Shown: positions 53,801-62,415, counted from the stretch's first letter. The stretch is 64,000 bases of DNA from JADGGM01 sp027307005 (GCA_035455745.1 DATIEP010000037.1:1-64000); one strand, 5' to 3'. The notes: a model not told the origin generated them from the letters alone. A program made the numbers and translations.

Positions 53801-55427
53801 CGAGCGTCGTGAACGAAAGCGGCGAGGCCATCAGGTCGATGTCGAACGCCGTCGTGGTCCCGTACGTGACGCGCCCGCGTCCCGTCACGTGCGTCGGCGG
53901 CGCCGGACCATCGTGCTGCGTGAGATCGGCGTCGCTGAATCGCAAATCAGTCCACACCGAATCCAGCGTCGCCGTCCCGCTGATCGTGCCGCCTAACTTC
54001 GCGAACGACGGAAAAAGATAGTGGATGGTGCGCAGATCGAGCGATGCCAGCTTCACGCGCAAGCCGAGAAACGTCGCCTGCGACGGCTTGAGAATGTCCA
54101 GCGCGCCGCCGGATGCATCCAGCGCCGTCACCGCACCGGGAACGTGCGCATCCCGAAATTCGAGATGGGCATCGTCGACATCGAACCGGGTGAGCGGACC
54201 GCCGCGCGCGCGCACCGATCCCGTGAACTGCCCCTGCCAATCCACCGGAAACGGACCGCCGTTGAACTGCCGCAAGAGATCGAAGTCGAGCGGCGACACG
54301 GTGACCGCCAGATCCTTCACGCCCAGCACCGGCCCGCCCACCGCAAAGGTCATCGTGCCCTGGAGCCGCGACCGCGTCGTGCGCACGTCCATGTCGCTCA
54401 GCACGTAATCCAGCACGTGCAGGTTGAGCTCGTTGTGGATCGTTAGGCGCATGCGCCCGCCGCCGGTGCGCGGCAGCGTCGGATATACCCACGCCACATC
54501 CGCCAGCGAGACGGAATCCGCCGTCACGTGGACGTCGTATCGCGTTGGAAGATCGCCGCCCCACCACACTTTGGCGGTGGCGGATCCCGTGGATCCCGGC
54601 AGGTCGAAGTGGCGCATCGACAGCCACACCGAGTCGCCGCGAATCGTCACCGGCCCCGTTGCATGACGCACACGGAACGGCGGATCACTGATGTCGACGT
54701 CGAGCGACGCCACCTGCACGTACCGCCCGCTGCTGTCCGGATCCGCAATGCGCACGTCCGGCGCCGACAACTCGAGATGCGTGAACAGGCGCGTTTGCTT
54801 GACGCCCTCGCTCGTGCGGCGAATGATGCGCGACGTATCGCGCAGCGCCACGCGGATCGCGCTGTCGCGCCGTGCGCCGCGCAGCGAGTCCGGCGCGTCC
54901 CACGGCTCGGTGAGGATCACCGTCCCGTCGTGGATCGTCACCGACGACATCGTGATGTAGTCGCCGAACCGCAGCTCTTGCGGCCGGGGCACCCGCCGTG
55001 CGCCGGGCTTGGCCGGCGGCCCGCCCGGGAAAATGTGCTGGAAGTTCCAGGAGTGATCTGCGTGCCGCCGCAGATTGATCACGGGCCGCTCGAGATCCAC
55101 GGACGACAACCGGATCCGCTTGTCCACCAGATCGCGCAGGTCGTAGTGCAGCTTGACCGGCCCCGACACCACGAACGACGAATCCTCGGCATCGCGGATG
55201 GACAACGAGTCGATCGTGAAACCGCTCAGGAGATTCCCGCCTAACCGGCCGATGTACATCGAGCCGTTGCCGTGCAGCGCCGTCGCCAGCGTCTGCTGCA
55301 CGTAGGTGCGCACCCACGCGCGGCCCATGTCGGTCTGCGTGAGCGCGAGCAGCACGCCGGCGATCACCACGCCGATGAACAGCAGCAAGCCCGCGCTCGC
55401 GATCGCGACCAACCGGCGGCGCGTCAT
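50862..55427 (-). CDS. tamB: TamB-like inner-membrane-anchored AsmA family protein
   Basis: The 1521-residue protein has one N-terminal membrane helix (about residues 7-28) and a very long beta-repeat body typical of TamB, YhdP and AsmA proteins that form hydrophobic grooves bridging the periplasm. The last 350 residues show the DUF490 (TamB) domain: NLYISDIFRKQVVNLND, LEANPLLDSLVTHLSIPSF, SGVLRVSRGTYRLDLGVVQR, VDSGSVTFYGDPHIPPELSI, and an end motif NTEILSYLVFGQPSF. Such proteins help insert outer-membrane proteins or move phospholipids. It follows the Omp85 gene by one base, the classic TamA-TamB order. Confidence 0.9.
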   Translation of the reverse strand: MTRRRLVAIASAGLLLFIGVVIAGVLLALTQTDMGRAWVRTYVQQTLATALHGNGSMYIGRLGGNLLSGFTIDSLSIRDAEDSSFVVSGPVKLHYDLRDLVDKRIRLSSVDLERPVINLRRHADHSWNFQHIFPGGPPAKPGARRVPRPQELRFGDYITMSSVTIHDGTVILTEPWDAPDSLRGARRDSAIRVALRDTSRIIRRTSEGVKQTRLFTHLELSAPDVRIADPDSSGRYVQVASLDVDISDPPFRVRHATGPVTIRGDSVWLSMRHFDLPGSTGSATAKVWWGGDLPTRYDVHVTADSVSLADVAWVYPTLPRTGGGRMRLTIHNELNLHVLDYVLSDMDVRTTRSRLQGTMTFAVGGPVLGVKDLAVTVSPLDFDLLRQFNGGPFPVDWQGQFTGSVRARGGPLTRFDVDDAHLEFRDAHVPGAVTALDASGGALDILKPSQATFLGLRVKLASLDLRTIHYLFPSFAKLGGTISGTATLDSVWTDLRFSDADLTQHDGPAPPTHVTGRGRVTYGTTTAFDIDLMASPLSFTTLARSYPGLRFRDTYSGPLVAHGTTSNLELHTELVGPAGAFGADGVFNLEPPTYGAKATFTAHDLDVPVLLADTTLTPARITGTMTADVHGDSVANLVGTASVMLDSSRVDSIDVRRSTASLAFGDGRMRVDSLSLETDLLRATAKGAIGLRPQTPDSLSYVVDVDSLGALAPLLGISVAASTGDGQPDTTADSTAIADVLSGTLHGVGVLTGSIDTLETHGTVTGQSITYGDNEIHHVSGSYAFHGLPHAPAGMMTGAMDSVVIANIRLDSIFGSVVLADRSSGSIGLVVVADSERGAYRAGARVAFARDSSALDLTVDTAGATLKDHAWHLERPTHIVEDSGGLSIDTAVMRSTAGGMLRVRGTIPAHEAIDAEATGDSVALADVGTLLQTTRPLGGTTTFDLTMSGSREHPVMHGTSRFTDAQMGDVHVPYATLAGDYASRKLGAKLELYRKDTVVLTATATVPVDLALEHVNQRLLHDSLSGQIRADSVDLSLLNAISPDFANGAGTASTLLNIGGTILHPTVEGAMRVNAGSVGLPRIGVQLTGIRAKLAFTADSVRVDTFTAESPGIGGSRVSLTGGFAVPNWRDVQTLGFGLTLTARSFQALDKRGFAQMQVTGAMQLTGTFEHPVLQGDMTVDKGNLYISDIFRKQVVNLNDPEAYTIVDTNLVQNRSLLEANPLLDSLVTHLSIPSFAVRVGDDVWLRSEEANIKLSGSMTLAKAGTQRVESGVLRVSRGTYRLDLGVVQRTFQVDSGSVTFYGDPHIPPELSIWATYTVRQPTRQVADDVKLIAHISGTPTNPQLDLTSNSRFQLSNTEILSYLVFGQPSFSTNPDQTTNPVLQQVAAALLPSVGAVLERALADQIGFIDYVQVQTGSTNDPTTGATTGFLSGTRIGVGKQLGNKTFVTVNAGLCGLSGQQSGISFGQSLGLTVEQRLADGYSLQASIEPSSAALLCHPGLTSIGSRPPQYGIDLFREWSF

Positions 55428-55428
55428 G

Positions 55429-57636
55429 TTAGAACGCCTGACCGATGCTGAAGTTGAACGTCAGCCGGCTGAAGAACGAACCCGTTTGCACCGGACGGAA
55501 CGTCGACGGGCAGTCCACGCCCGGCACCACCACGCCGCGATCGAATGGATTGTGCGGACTCACGCACCGCAGCGCGTCGCTCGACTGGTCCACGAAATAC
55601 ACGGAGCCCAGCGACGACTGATACGGATTGTACGCCACGTCCACCCGGAACGGCCCGACGAACGAGTTGACGCGCACCCCGATCCCAGGCGTTAGGCGCA
55701 CATCGCCCAGGCTCACGTGGTCCGTCGGCCGGTTCCAGACCAGGCCCGCATCCACGAAACCCGCCAACTGCACGAGGTCGCGCAAGAATGGCGACGGCGT
55801 CCGCAGCTCCAGATTGCCCACCAACATCGTGTTGCCGCCCGTCGGCGAGAATTGCCGGATTCTCGCCGAGTCGTTGGCCGTGTACACGTGCCGCCCCGCC
55901 ACGATCGTGTCCCGCACGCTCGTCGAGTCCACGATGTACACCAGCGGGCCTAACAAGTTCTGGCTGTAGCCGCGCACCGAGTTCGGACCGCCCGCGTACA
56001 GCCGCTCCTCCGGCGGCACGAAGTCCGTCGCCGCGTTCGTCGAGAAACCGCTGAACACGCCGGCCAGCTCGAGCCGCGCCGCCAACACCGTCTTCCCGCC
56101 GAGGCTCTTGTAAAACGACGCGTCGCCCTCGGCGCGCGTGAAGCGCGACGCCCCCGCCGTATCCAGACTCGTCGTCCCGCTCCTGAGCACGAGCTGCAGC
56201 ATCGACCCGCGCGATGGATCGAGCACGTTGTCCGTCCGGTCGCGCACGAGCGTCGCGCTCAACACCTGCAAGCTGCTGTTCTGCTGCAGCCGATCGATGT
56301 CGGCCAGACTGCACCGGTTGAAGATCTGACAGAACACCGCCGGGTCGGCCTTCGTTCGCCCGTACTCGAGCTGATACCCGAGCGTGAGCGGCAGACCCGC
56401 CCGCAGATCGCGTGGCTGCAGATCGCGCGTCACTTGCGCGAGCGCACCGATGGGCGTGTATCGCACGTACGTCCGAAACTCGGACGTCCGTTCGCTGAAT
56501 ACCGTGAGCGATGGAATGTTCTTGGGACCGAATAGCGATGGCAGCCGCAGCGTCGCGCCGGCGTAATAGTTGACGAGGTTGCTGAACGCCGTGTCCTGCC
56601 GCACGCTCGACGGACACAGCGCGATGTGCGAGAGCCGGGCGTTGAGCTCGAGCCACTGTGCGCCGCCGAAGAAGTTGCGGTCCGTGAGCCGGCCTTGTGT
56701 GCGCGCGCAGTCGAGCGACGCCCAGCCGATGCCCAGCCGCATCGTCTTCATCAGGCCTTCGGCCACGAACACGCGCACCGTCAGCGACGTGTCGTTAGGC
56801 TGCAGGCTGTCCGGCAGCAACTCGACGTCCACGTGGTTGTACGTCTCGAGCGCGTAAAGGTCCCGCTGCGATCGCAGCAGGTCGCGCTGCCGGTAGAGGT
56901 CGCCCGTGTTGATCGACAGTAGATCGTGCACGGTCTCCGTGTCGATCGCAGGTTTCTCCCCTTGTTTGTTGGCCTCGGCCTGGATGTCGATCTTCCCGAT
57001 GTGCGCGATTTTGCCGGGGAGGAACGTGAGTTTGACCACCGCCCGGTTGGCGGCTTCGTCCACCTCGATGTCCCGCAGTGGATCGGTCGCGTGTGCGTAG
57101 CCGTTGTTCAGCAGCCGCGTGACGGTGGTGTCGATCACGGCGAGCAGCGTATCGCGATCGTAAATGCCGCCGCGCAGACGGTCGAGTGGTCGGATGAGAC
57201 GCTCGCGCAGCCGGTCGGACACCGAGTCGAGACCGGCCACCGTCAGCGAATCGATGCGCACGGGCGGCCCTTCCACGATCTGAAACATCACCGACACCGC
57301 GCTCGTGCCGTTAGGCGAGATGTGCGGCGTCGCCTGCGTGTGGTAGTAGCCGTGCTGGCGGTACAGCAGCCGCAGCCGCAGCGCGTCGCGCGCCACCTCG
57401 AGCGTGTCCAGACAGTGCTCGGCGCCGATCGGAATGTGCAGCACCCGCCGAAACCAGCTCGACGGCGTGGTGACAATGGCGTTGCTCAGCTGGCTGTCGG
57501 AGAAGTGGTCGTTCCCTTCGAACGACAAGCTCCGAATCTGCAGATTCCCGGGACCGGCGCCGCTACACGAGAGGTCTTGCGCAAGCAGTGGTCGCGCGAG
57601 CACGACGAGCGCGAGCGCGAGTACGAGCCGCCGCAT
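55429..57636 (-). CDS. Omp85-family outer membrane protein (TamA/BamA-like)
   Basis: The 735-residue protein has a signal peptide (MRRLVLALALVVLARPLLA), POTRA-like domains over about residues 25-320 (IRSLSFEGNDHFSDSQLSNAI is the first), and a C-terminal barrel. The barrel carries the Omp85 motif GGPNSVRGYSQNLLG near residue 575 and ends in phenylalanine (FNFSIGQAF), as needed for barrel assembly. I start at the ATG at 57636. With tamB one base downstream it is most likely TamA or an equivalent partner. Length and POTRA number would allow a BamA paralogue, so I leave the symbol empty. Confidence 0.86.
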   Translation of the reverse strand: MRRLVLALALVVLARPLLAQDLSCSGAGPGNLQIRSLSFEGNDHFSDSQLSNAIVTTPSSWFRRVLHIPIGAEHCLDTLEVARDALRLRLLYRQHGYYHTQATPHISPNGTSAVSVMFQIVEGPPVRIDSLTVAGLDSVSDRLRERLIRPLDRLRGGIYDRDTLLAVIDTTVTRLLNNGYAHATDPLRDIEVDEAANRAVVKLTFLPGKIAHIGKIDIQAEANKQGEKPAIDTETVHDLLSINTGDLYRQRDLLRSQRDLYALETYNHVDVELLPDSLQPNDTSLTVRVFVAEGLMKTMRLGIGWASLDCARTQGRLTDRNFFGGAQWLELNARLSHIALCPSSVRQDTAFSNLVNYYAGATLRLPSLFGPKNIPSLTVFSERTSEFRTYVRYTPIGALAQVTRDLQPRDLRAGLPLTLGYQLEYGRTKADPAVFCQIFNRCSLADIDRLQQNSSLQVLSATLVRDRTDNVLDPSRGSMLQLVLRSGTTSLDTAGASRFTRAEGDASFYKSLGGKTVLAARLELAGVFSGFSTNAATDFVPPEERLYAGGPNSVRGYSQNLLGPLVYIVDSTSVRDTIVAGRHVYTANDSARIRQFSPTGGNTMLVGNLELRTPSPFLRDLVQLAGFVDAGLVWNRPTDHVSLGDVRLTPGIGVRVNSFVGPFRVDVAYNPYQSSLGSVYFVDQSSDALRCVSPHNPFDRGVVVPGVDCPSTFRPVQTGSFFSRLTFNFSIGQAF

Positions 57637-57751
57637 CAGGCGTGAGACGCCCCGACGACAAAAATCGACTGAACGAAAACGGCCCGCCATGATCGGCGGC
57701 CGACGCGCGTTGCTCGCATGTTCGCTCTCGTTGCCTTACGATCCGCGTTCA

Positions 57752-58672
57752 CTACACCGCCTGCACGAGAATCGTGCCCGGCCCGCGCTGCTTCGCCCGC
57801 CGCTTCATCTCGGCAGCCAGCGACCCGATGTGGCTCACCGAAATCCACCGGTCCGGATCCACGAAGAGAATCGCCGTCGACAACCGCGCGATCGGAAACT
57901 CTCTCGCACGTCCTTCGCGATCGATACCCATGAAGTGCCCGCGCCGGAGCGCCTCGTCACCCACCGCACGACCCGCCACCTCGACGAACCGAATCGCGCA
58001 CTCGCGCGCGACCGCCTCGGCGTGCTGTTCCGTCGTCACGACGATGAAATCGTCGCCACCGATGTGCCCGACGAAATCCTCGTGGCTCCCCACCACGTCC
58101 ACCGCGTTGCGAATCGCGTGACCCATGTCCCGAATCACCACGTCCGCGATCGTGAAACCGAACGTGTCCGCAAACGGCTTGAAGTTGTCGAGATCGATGT
58201 AGCAGATCGCGAATCGTTCGCGCAGCTTCGCCCGCCTCGCTATCTCATCTTCGATCGCTTGACCACCCGGGAGCCCGCTCGTCGGATTGCGATCGCCCTC
58301 GCGCCGCACCAACCGCAGCAACGCCACGATCCGCGCTCGCAGCTCGCGCGGATCGAACGGCTTCGCCAAGTAGTCATCGGCGCCCGCCTCGAATGCTTCC
58401 ACTTTGTGTTCGACATCGCCGCGCGCCGTGAGCATCAGCACGGGAATCCGCGCCGTGAACGGATTCAACTTCACAGCGCGACACACCTCGATCCCCGACA
58501 TCCCCGGCATTACGAGATCGAGCACCATCAACTCCGGCTCGCGCGCTTGAATCGCGGCCAGTGCCGACGCGCCGTCAGGCGCGAGATGCACGTCGTGCCC
58601 CGCCGAAGCGAGGATCTCGCGCACCATGAGGCGCATGTCCTCGTGATCGTCGACGCACAGGACGTAACTCAC
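57752..58672 (-). CDS. response regulator with degenerate GGDEF domain
   Basis: The 306-residue protein has a receiver domain (VLCVDDHEDMRLM, LMVLDLVMPGMSG, DDYLAKPFDPREL) and a GGDEF-type domain. The signature is GGDDF (in VGHIGGDDFIVV), with aspartate in place of the catalytic glutamate. The substrate-binding FKxxND-xxGH is altered to FKPFADTFGF. This suggests loss or change of diguanylate cyclase activity; it could bind GTP or c-di-GMP, or act as a scaffold. It starts with GTG at 58672, with TAAAGC 7 bases upstream. Confidence 0.85.
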   Translation of the reverse strand: MSYVLCVDDHEDMRLMVREILASAGHDVHLAPDGASALAAIQAREPELMVLDLVMPGMSGIEVCRAVKLNPFTARIPVLMLTARGDVEHKVEAFEAGADDYLAKPFDPRELRARIVALLRLVRREGDRNPTSGLPGGQAIEDEIARRAKLRERFAICYIDLDNFKPFADTFGFTIADVVIRDMGHAIRNAVDVVGSHEDFVGHIGGDDFIVVTTEQHAEAVARECAIRFVEVAGRAVGDEALRRGHFMGIDREGRAREFPIARLSTAILFVDPDRWISVSHIGSLAAEMKRRAKQRGPGTILVQAV

Positions 58673-58674
58673 GA

Positions 58675-58703
58675 TTGACGCTTTACTTGAGGCCCGGTAA
58701 GTT
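58675..58703 (+). promoter_or_regulatory. strong promoter of the binding lipoprotein, overlapping a divergent start
   Basis: TTGACG (58675-58680) and TAAGTT (58698-58703) are separated by exactly 17 bases, the best -35/-10 pair in the window. The -35 element lies in the first bases upstream of the divergent response-regulator start at 58672, whose own TAAAGC (58685-58680) shares bases with it. The two promoters cannot easily be occupied together. Confidence 0.6.
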
Positions 58704-58738
58704 CACTCGTTTCACACTCGAAGTCAACGAGGCGCCGT

Positions 58739-60376
58739 CTGCGCACGATTCGCTTCTCCCTCGCGGTTCTTTTCGCCGCTGCTGCAGTTTCGATCGTGAG
58801 CGCCTGCCGTGGCGCCGGCTCCACTCCGCAACGCAAAACGTTCATCGACTCGCGCGATCGCTACGACCCGCGCTCCCTCGATCCCGCCCTCTCTACCGAC
58901 GTGCCAACCGGGCGCGCCGTCTCGTACCTGTTCGACGGCCTCACCCAGTTCACCGTCGACGCACACCTCGCTCCGGCCCTCGCCGCACGCTGGGACGTCT
59001 CACCCGACGGCCGCACCTACACCTTCCACCTGCGGCCGCACGTCACATTTCACAACGGACGCACTGTTCAGGCGCGAGACGTCGTGCACAGCTTCGAGCG
59101 CGTACTCGATCCGCGCACGAAAGGCGGTCGAGGCTGGCCGCTCTACCCGATCTCCGGCGCACGCGCGTTCGCCGCGGGCAGCACGTCCACCATCAGCGGC
59201 CTCTCCGCGCCCGACGACAGCACCGTCCGAATCACGCTCGACACCGCCCTCGCGATCTTCCCAAAACTACTCGCGATGCCCGTCGCGTCCATCGTACCCG
59301 ACAGCGACACGGCGAATTTCGCGGAACATCCCGTCGGCACAGGACCGTGGCGCTTCGTCCAGTGGAAGCACGACGACTACGTCCTGCTCGCGAGGAATCC
59401 GTCGTACTGGGGCGGCGCCCCTCGCATCGACTCGCTCGAGATCCGCATCGTGCCCGAGCCGAGCACCTCGGTTGCCGAATTCCAGGCCGGCAACGTCGAC
59501 CTCCTGTACGTCCCGGAGGCGGAGACCGAACGCTGGGAGCATACCGACGAGAAGAGCGCGTTTCTCGTGTCCGCGCCCGCGCTCCGCCTCTGGTACGTCG
59601 CGATCAACTGCACCCGCGGCCCGCTCAAGGATCCTCGCGTTAGGCAAGCCCTCAACTATGCCGTCGACGTGCGCACCATGCTGCAGCGCCTCGTCGGCGG
59701 TCGCGGCACCCTCGCCGCCGGCGTGATCCCGCCGTCGCTCGACGGCGCCGACACCGCGAGACGGCCCTACGGATACGACCCCGCAAAAGCCCGCGCTCTC
59801 CTCGCCGCCGCAGGCTACGCAAAAGGATTCGCCGTCCAACTGTGGGTTGGGCAGGACGAGACCTTTCAGCGGATTGCGCAATCCATCCAGGCGTATCTGT
59901 CCGCCGTCGGCGTCCGAGTCGCGCTCGTCCAACGCGACAATTCCGCGGCCCGCGAAGCATCGCGGCACGGCGACGCCGACCTCTTCATCAAAGATTGGTA
60001 CGCCGACTACCCGGACGCCGAGGACTTTCTCGACCCGCTGCTCGTCGGCGCGAACAAAGGCGTCGGCGGCAACGTGTCGTTCTACGAGAATCCAACGGTC
60101 GACCAACTCGTCTCGCGCGCCCGCACCACGGCCGACAATGCCAAGCGCGCCGCGCTCTATCAGCGCGCCGACTCCGTTGCCTTCGGCGACGCGCCCATGA
60201 TCTACCTCTTCTTCTACAACGAGCTGTACGCGGTGCAACCGTGGATCCGCGGATTCAAGGCGCCCGCCATCTTCAATGGCCAACGGTTTCTCGACGTCTC
60301 GATCGTCGGCCCCGGTGAAATCGCGAGCCCGACCCGCGACAGCGCCGCGCGCGACAGCACCGCGCCGCACCGCTGA
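58739..60376 (+). CDS. peptide-type ABC transporter substrate-binding lipoprotein
   Basis: This is an SBP family 5 (DppA/OppA-like) protein: RTYTFHLRPHVTFHNGRTV, TGPWRFVQWKHDDY, NPSYWGGAPRID, DPRVRQALNYAVD and YGYDPAKARALLAAAGY are its usual motifs. The frame begins with a clear lipoprotein signal, FSLAVLFAAAAVSIVSAC, lipobox cysteine at 23. However, no ATG, GTG or TTG lies upstream of that signal before the previous stop. I place the start at the CTG at 58739, six bases after a GAGG; the GTG at 58796 would remove the signal. The product is about 545 residues. A single permease gene follows. Confidence 0.82.
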   Translation: MRTIRFSLAVLFAAAAVSIVSACRGAGSTPQRKTFIDSRDRYDPRSLDPALSTDVPTGRAVSYLFDGLTQFTVDAHLAPALAARWDVSPDGRTYTFHLRPHVTFHNGRTVQARDVVHSFERVLDPRTKGGRGWPLYPISGARAFAAGSTSTISGLSAPDDSTVRITLDTALAIFPKLLAMPVASIVPDSDTANFAEHPVGTGPWRFVQWKHDDYVLLARNPSYWGGAPRIDSLEIRIVPEPSTSVAEFQAGNVDLLYVPEAETERWEHTDEKSAFLVSAPALRLWYVAINCTRGPLKDPRVRQALNYAVDVRTMLQRLVGGRGTLAAGVIPPSLDGADTARRPYGYDPAKARALLAAAGYAKGFAVQLWVGQDETFQRIAQSIQAYLSAVGVRVALVQRDNSAAREASRHGDADLFIKDWYADYPDAEDFLDPLLVGANKGVGGNVSFYENPTVDQLVSRARTTADNAKRAALYQRADSVAFGDAPMIYLFFYNELYAVQPWIRGFKAPAIFNGQRFLDVSIVGPGEIASPTRDSAARDSTAPHR

Positions 60377-60406
60377 CGCTCGCGTGACACGAGCGGCGCA
60401 CTGACC

Positions 60407-61330
60407 GTGGGCACCTTCCTGCTGCGCCGCCTGCTGCTCGCGATTCCGACGCTGGTCGGGGTCCTCGTCGTCGTCTTCGCGCTGCTCTACATCGCGCCCG
60501 GCGATCCGGTGATGGAAATGGTCGGCGAGCGCGCCGACTCCGCCACCATTGCCCAACTGCGCCGTCAGCTCCACCTCGACGAACCGCGCCCCAAACAATT
60601 CGCCGCCTACGCGTCCGGCGTTCTCCGCGGCGACCTCGGCACCTCGTTCATCACGGGACGCCCGATCGCCCGCGACATCGCCGAACGCTTCCCCAAGACC
60701 TTGGAGCTGGCGTGCGCGGCGATGCTCCTCGCCGTGGTGTTAGGCATCTCCGTGGGCGTGCTCACCGCCGCCTACCCCGGCGGCTGGCTCGATCGCCTCA
60801 CCCTCGCCTTCACCTATCTCGGGATTTCCTTCCCCGTCTACTGGGTGGGACTGATTCTGATCCTCGTGTTCGCGATGATCCTCCGCTGGCTCCCGCCGTC
60901 CGGCACCGGCGGCCTCGCGTTCCTCGTCCTTCCGGCGTTTGCGTTAGGCACGCGCTCGATCGCCTTCCAGGCCCGCATGACGCGCTCGTCGATGCTCGAG
61001 GTCCTCGGCAGCGACTACATCCGCACGGCCCGCGCGAAAGGTCTTCCGCGCATCGCCGTCCTCGCCCGACACGCGCTGCGCAATGCGCTGATCCCCGTCG
61101 TCACCGTGATCGGCCTCGACTTCGGCTCCTACCTCACCGGCAGCATCCTGACGGAAACCGTCTTCAGCTGGCCCGGACTCGGCCGCTACGTCGTCAACGC
61201 CATCAGCAAGCGCGATCTCCCCGCCATTCAGGGAAGCATCCTGTTCCTCAGCGTCGTGTTCGTCATCGTGAACATCATCGCCGACGGCGCGTACGCCGCC
61301 GTGGATCCCCGCGTGGAATTCGGCCGGTGA
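60407..61330 (+). CDS. DppB-type peptide ABC transporter permease
   Basis: The 307-residue membrane protein begins FLLRRLLLAIPTLVGVLVVV, as DppB and OppB permeases do. It has six helices and the EAA-type loop RARGLP-like (here RTARAKGLPRIAVLARHALRN, shown in part) near residue 210, ending in DPRVEFG. It follows the binding lipoprotein gene by 30 bases, starts with GTG, and is the only permease; no dppC, dppD or dppF is found before the convergent reductase. It may rely on components encoded elsewhere. Confidence 0.9.
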   Translation: MGTFLLRRLLLAIPTLVGVLVVVFALLYIAPGDPVMEMVGERADSATIAQLRRQLHLDEPRPKQFAAYASGVLRGDLGTSFITGRPIARDIAERFPKTLELACAAMLLAVVLGISVGVLTAAYPGGWLDRLTLAFTYLGISFPVYWVGLILILVFAMILRWLPPSGTGGLAFLVLPAFALGTRSIAFQARMTRSSMLEVLGSDYIRTARAKGLPRIAVLARHALRNALIPVVTVIGLDFGSYLTGSILTETVFSWPGLGRYVVNAISKRDLPAIQGSILFLSVVFVIVNIIADGAYAAVDPRVEFGR

Positions 61331-61398
61331 CGGACGTGCCCTTCGACAGGACGCGCGGACGCGCCGGGGCAAGACCTCCATGCGTCCCCCCATGTACG

Positions 61399-62415
61399 TC
61401 AGTCATCACTCTGACCAAAGATCCCCATGTTCGACGAATGCCCCGGAGCGACCTTCTTGTCCGGATAGATCCAGTGCACCGCCTGATTCACGGCGATGGC
61501 CGCCTCACTGAATCCTGTCGCGATCAGCTCCAACTTTCCGGCATACGCGGTTACATCGCCCGCGGCCCATATCCCCGTCCGCCCCGTCTCCATCGTGCTC
61601 GACACCATGATCTTGTGACCCTCCACGCGCAAACCCCACTGCGCCAGCGGACCGATGTCGCTCACGAAGCCGAGCATCGGGAGAATCACGTCGACGGCGA
61701 GATCGAACTGCGTTTTCGCCTTCACGTCCTTGAGCGTCACCGCGCGCACGCCGCCGCCGTTCCCCCGCACTTCATGCAGCTCGTGAAACGTCAGCACCCG
61801 CGCCCGCCCCGCCGCCGCCGCCGCCGTGACGTCCGCCACCGTCGCACCGTGCGCCCGAAATCGATCGCTGCGATGGACGAGCGTCAGCTCCGCCGCCCGA
61901 TCCAACAACTGCTGCGCCCAATCGAACGCCGAGTCGCCGCCGCCCACGATTAGTACCCGTTGGCCACGAAACCGCTCGGGGTCCGACACACGATCGTAGA
62001 TCCCCCGCCCATACCACTCCTGCGCCGACGCCTGCGGCAGCCGCCGCGGCGAGAATGCGCCGATCCCAGCCGCCACCACGATCGCCCGAGAGGGAAAGCG
62101 GTCCGTCTCGGTGACCAGCGTGAAGCACCCACCGTCCTCTTCCAGTGAAACCACCCGCTGATTCAGGTGGATCGAAGGCGAAAACCGGCTGGCCTGCTGC
62201 ACCAGGTCGCGGACGAGATCCTTGGCCAGGATCTGCGGAATGCCCGCGACGTCAAAGATGTACTTCTCCGGATACAGCGCGAGCAGTTGCCCGCCCAATT
62301 CCGGTAAGGCGTCCACGATGCGCGCCGTCGCCTTGCGCATGCCGGTATAGAAGGACGCGAAGAGGCCCGTCGGCCCTCCGCCGATGATCGTGATGTCTCG
62401 AATGTCGTGCGGCAT
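61399..62415 (-). CDS. ferredoxin/flavodoxin-NADP reductase, thioredoxin-reductase-like (type 2 FNR)
   Basis: The 338-residue protein has FAD-binding ITIIGGGPTGLFASFYTGM at the start, a central NADPH motif VLIVGGGDSAFDWAQQLL, and GIWAAGDVTAYAGKLELIATGFSEAA near the end. The CxxC of true thioredoxin reductases is absent, and the C-terminal extension after about residue 320 (KVAPGHSSNMGIFGQSDD) is typical of the YumC/type 2 FNR group. It would pass electrons from NADPH to ferredoxin or flavodoxin. I start at the ATG at 62415; upstream codons run into the divergent kinase promoter region. Confidence 0.9.
   Translation of the reverse strand: MPHDIRDITIIGGGPTGLFASFYTGMRKATARIVDALPELGGQLLALYPEKYIFDVAGIPQILAKDLVRDLVQQASRFSPSIHLNQRVVSLEEDGGCFTLVTETDRFPSRAIVVAAGIGAFSPRRLPQASAQEWYGRGIYDRVSDPERFRGQRVLIVGGGDSAFDWAQQLLDRAAELTLVHRSDRFRAHGATVADVTAAAAAGRARVLTFHELHEVRGNGGGVRAVTLKDVKAKTQFDLAVDVILPMLGFVSDIGPLAQWGLRVEGHKIMVSSTMETGRTGIWAAGDVTAYAGKLELIATGFSEAAIAVNQAVHWIYPDKKVAPGHSSNMGIFGQSDD

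Noticed and set aside
53107..54021. A 304-codon plus-strand frame opposite tamB
   Set aside because: It is serine/proline-biased with no motif and lies entirely within the tamB coding region.
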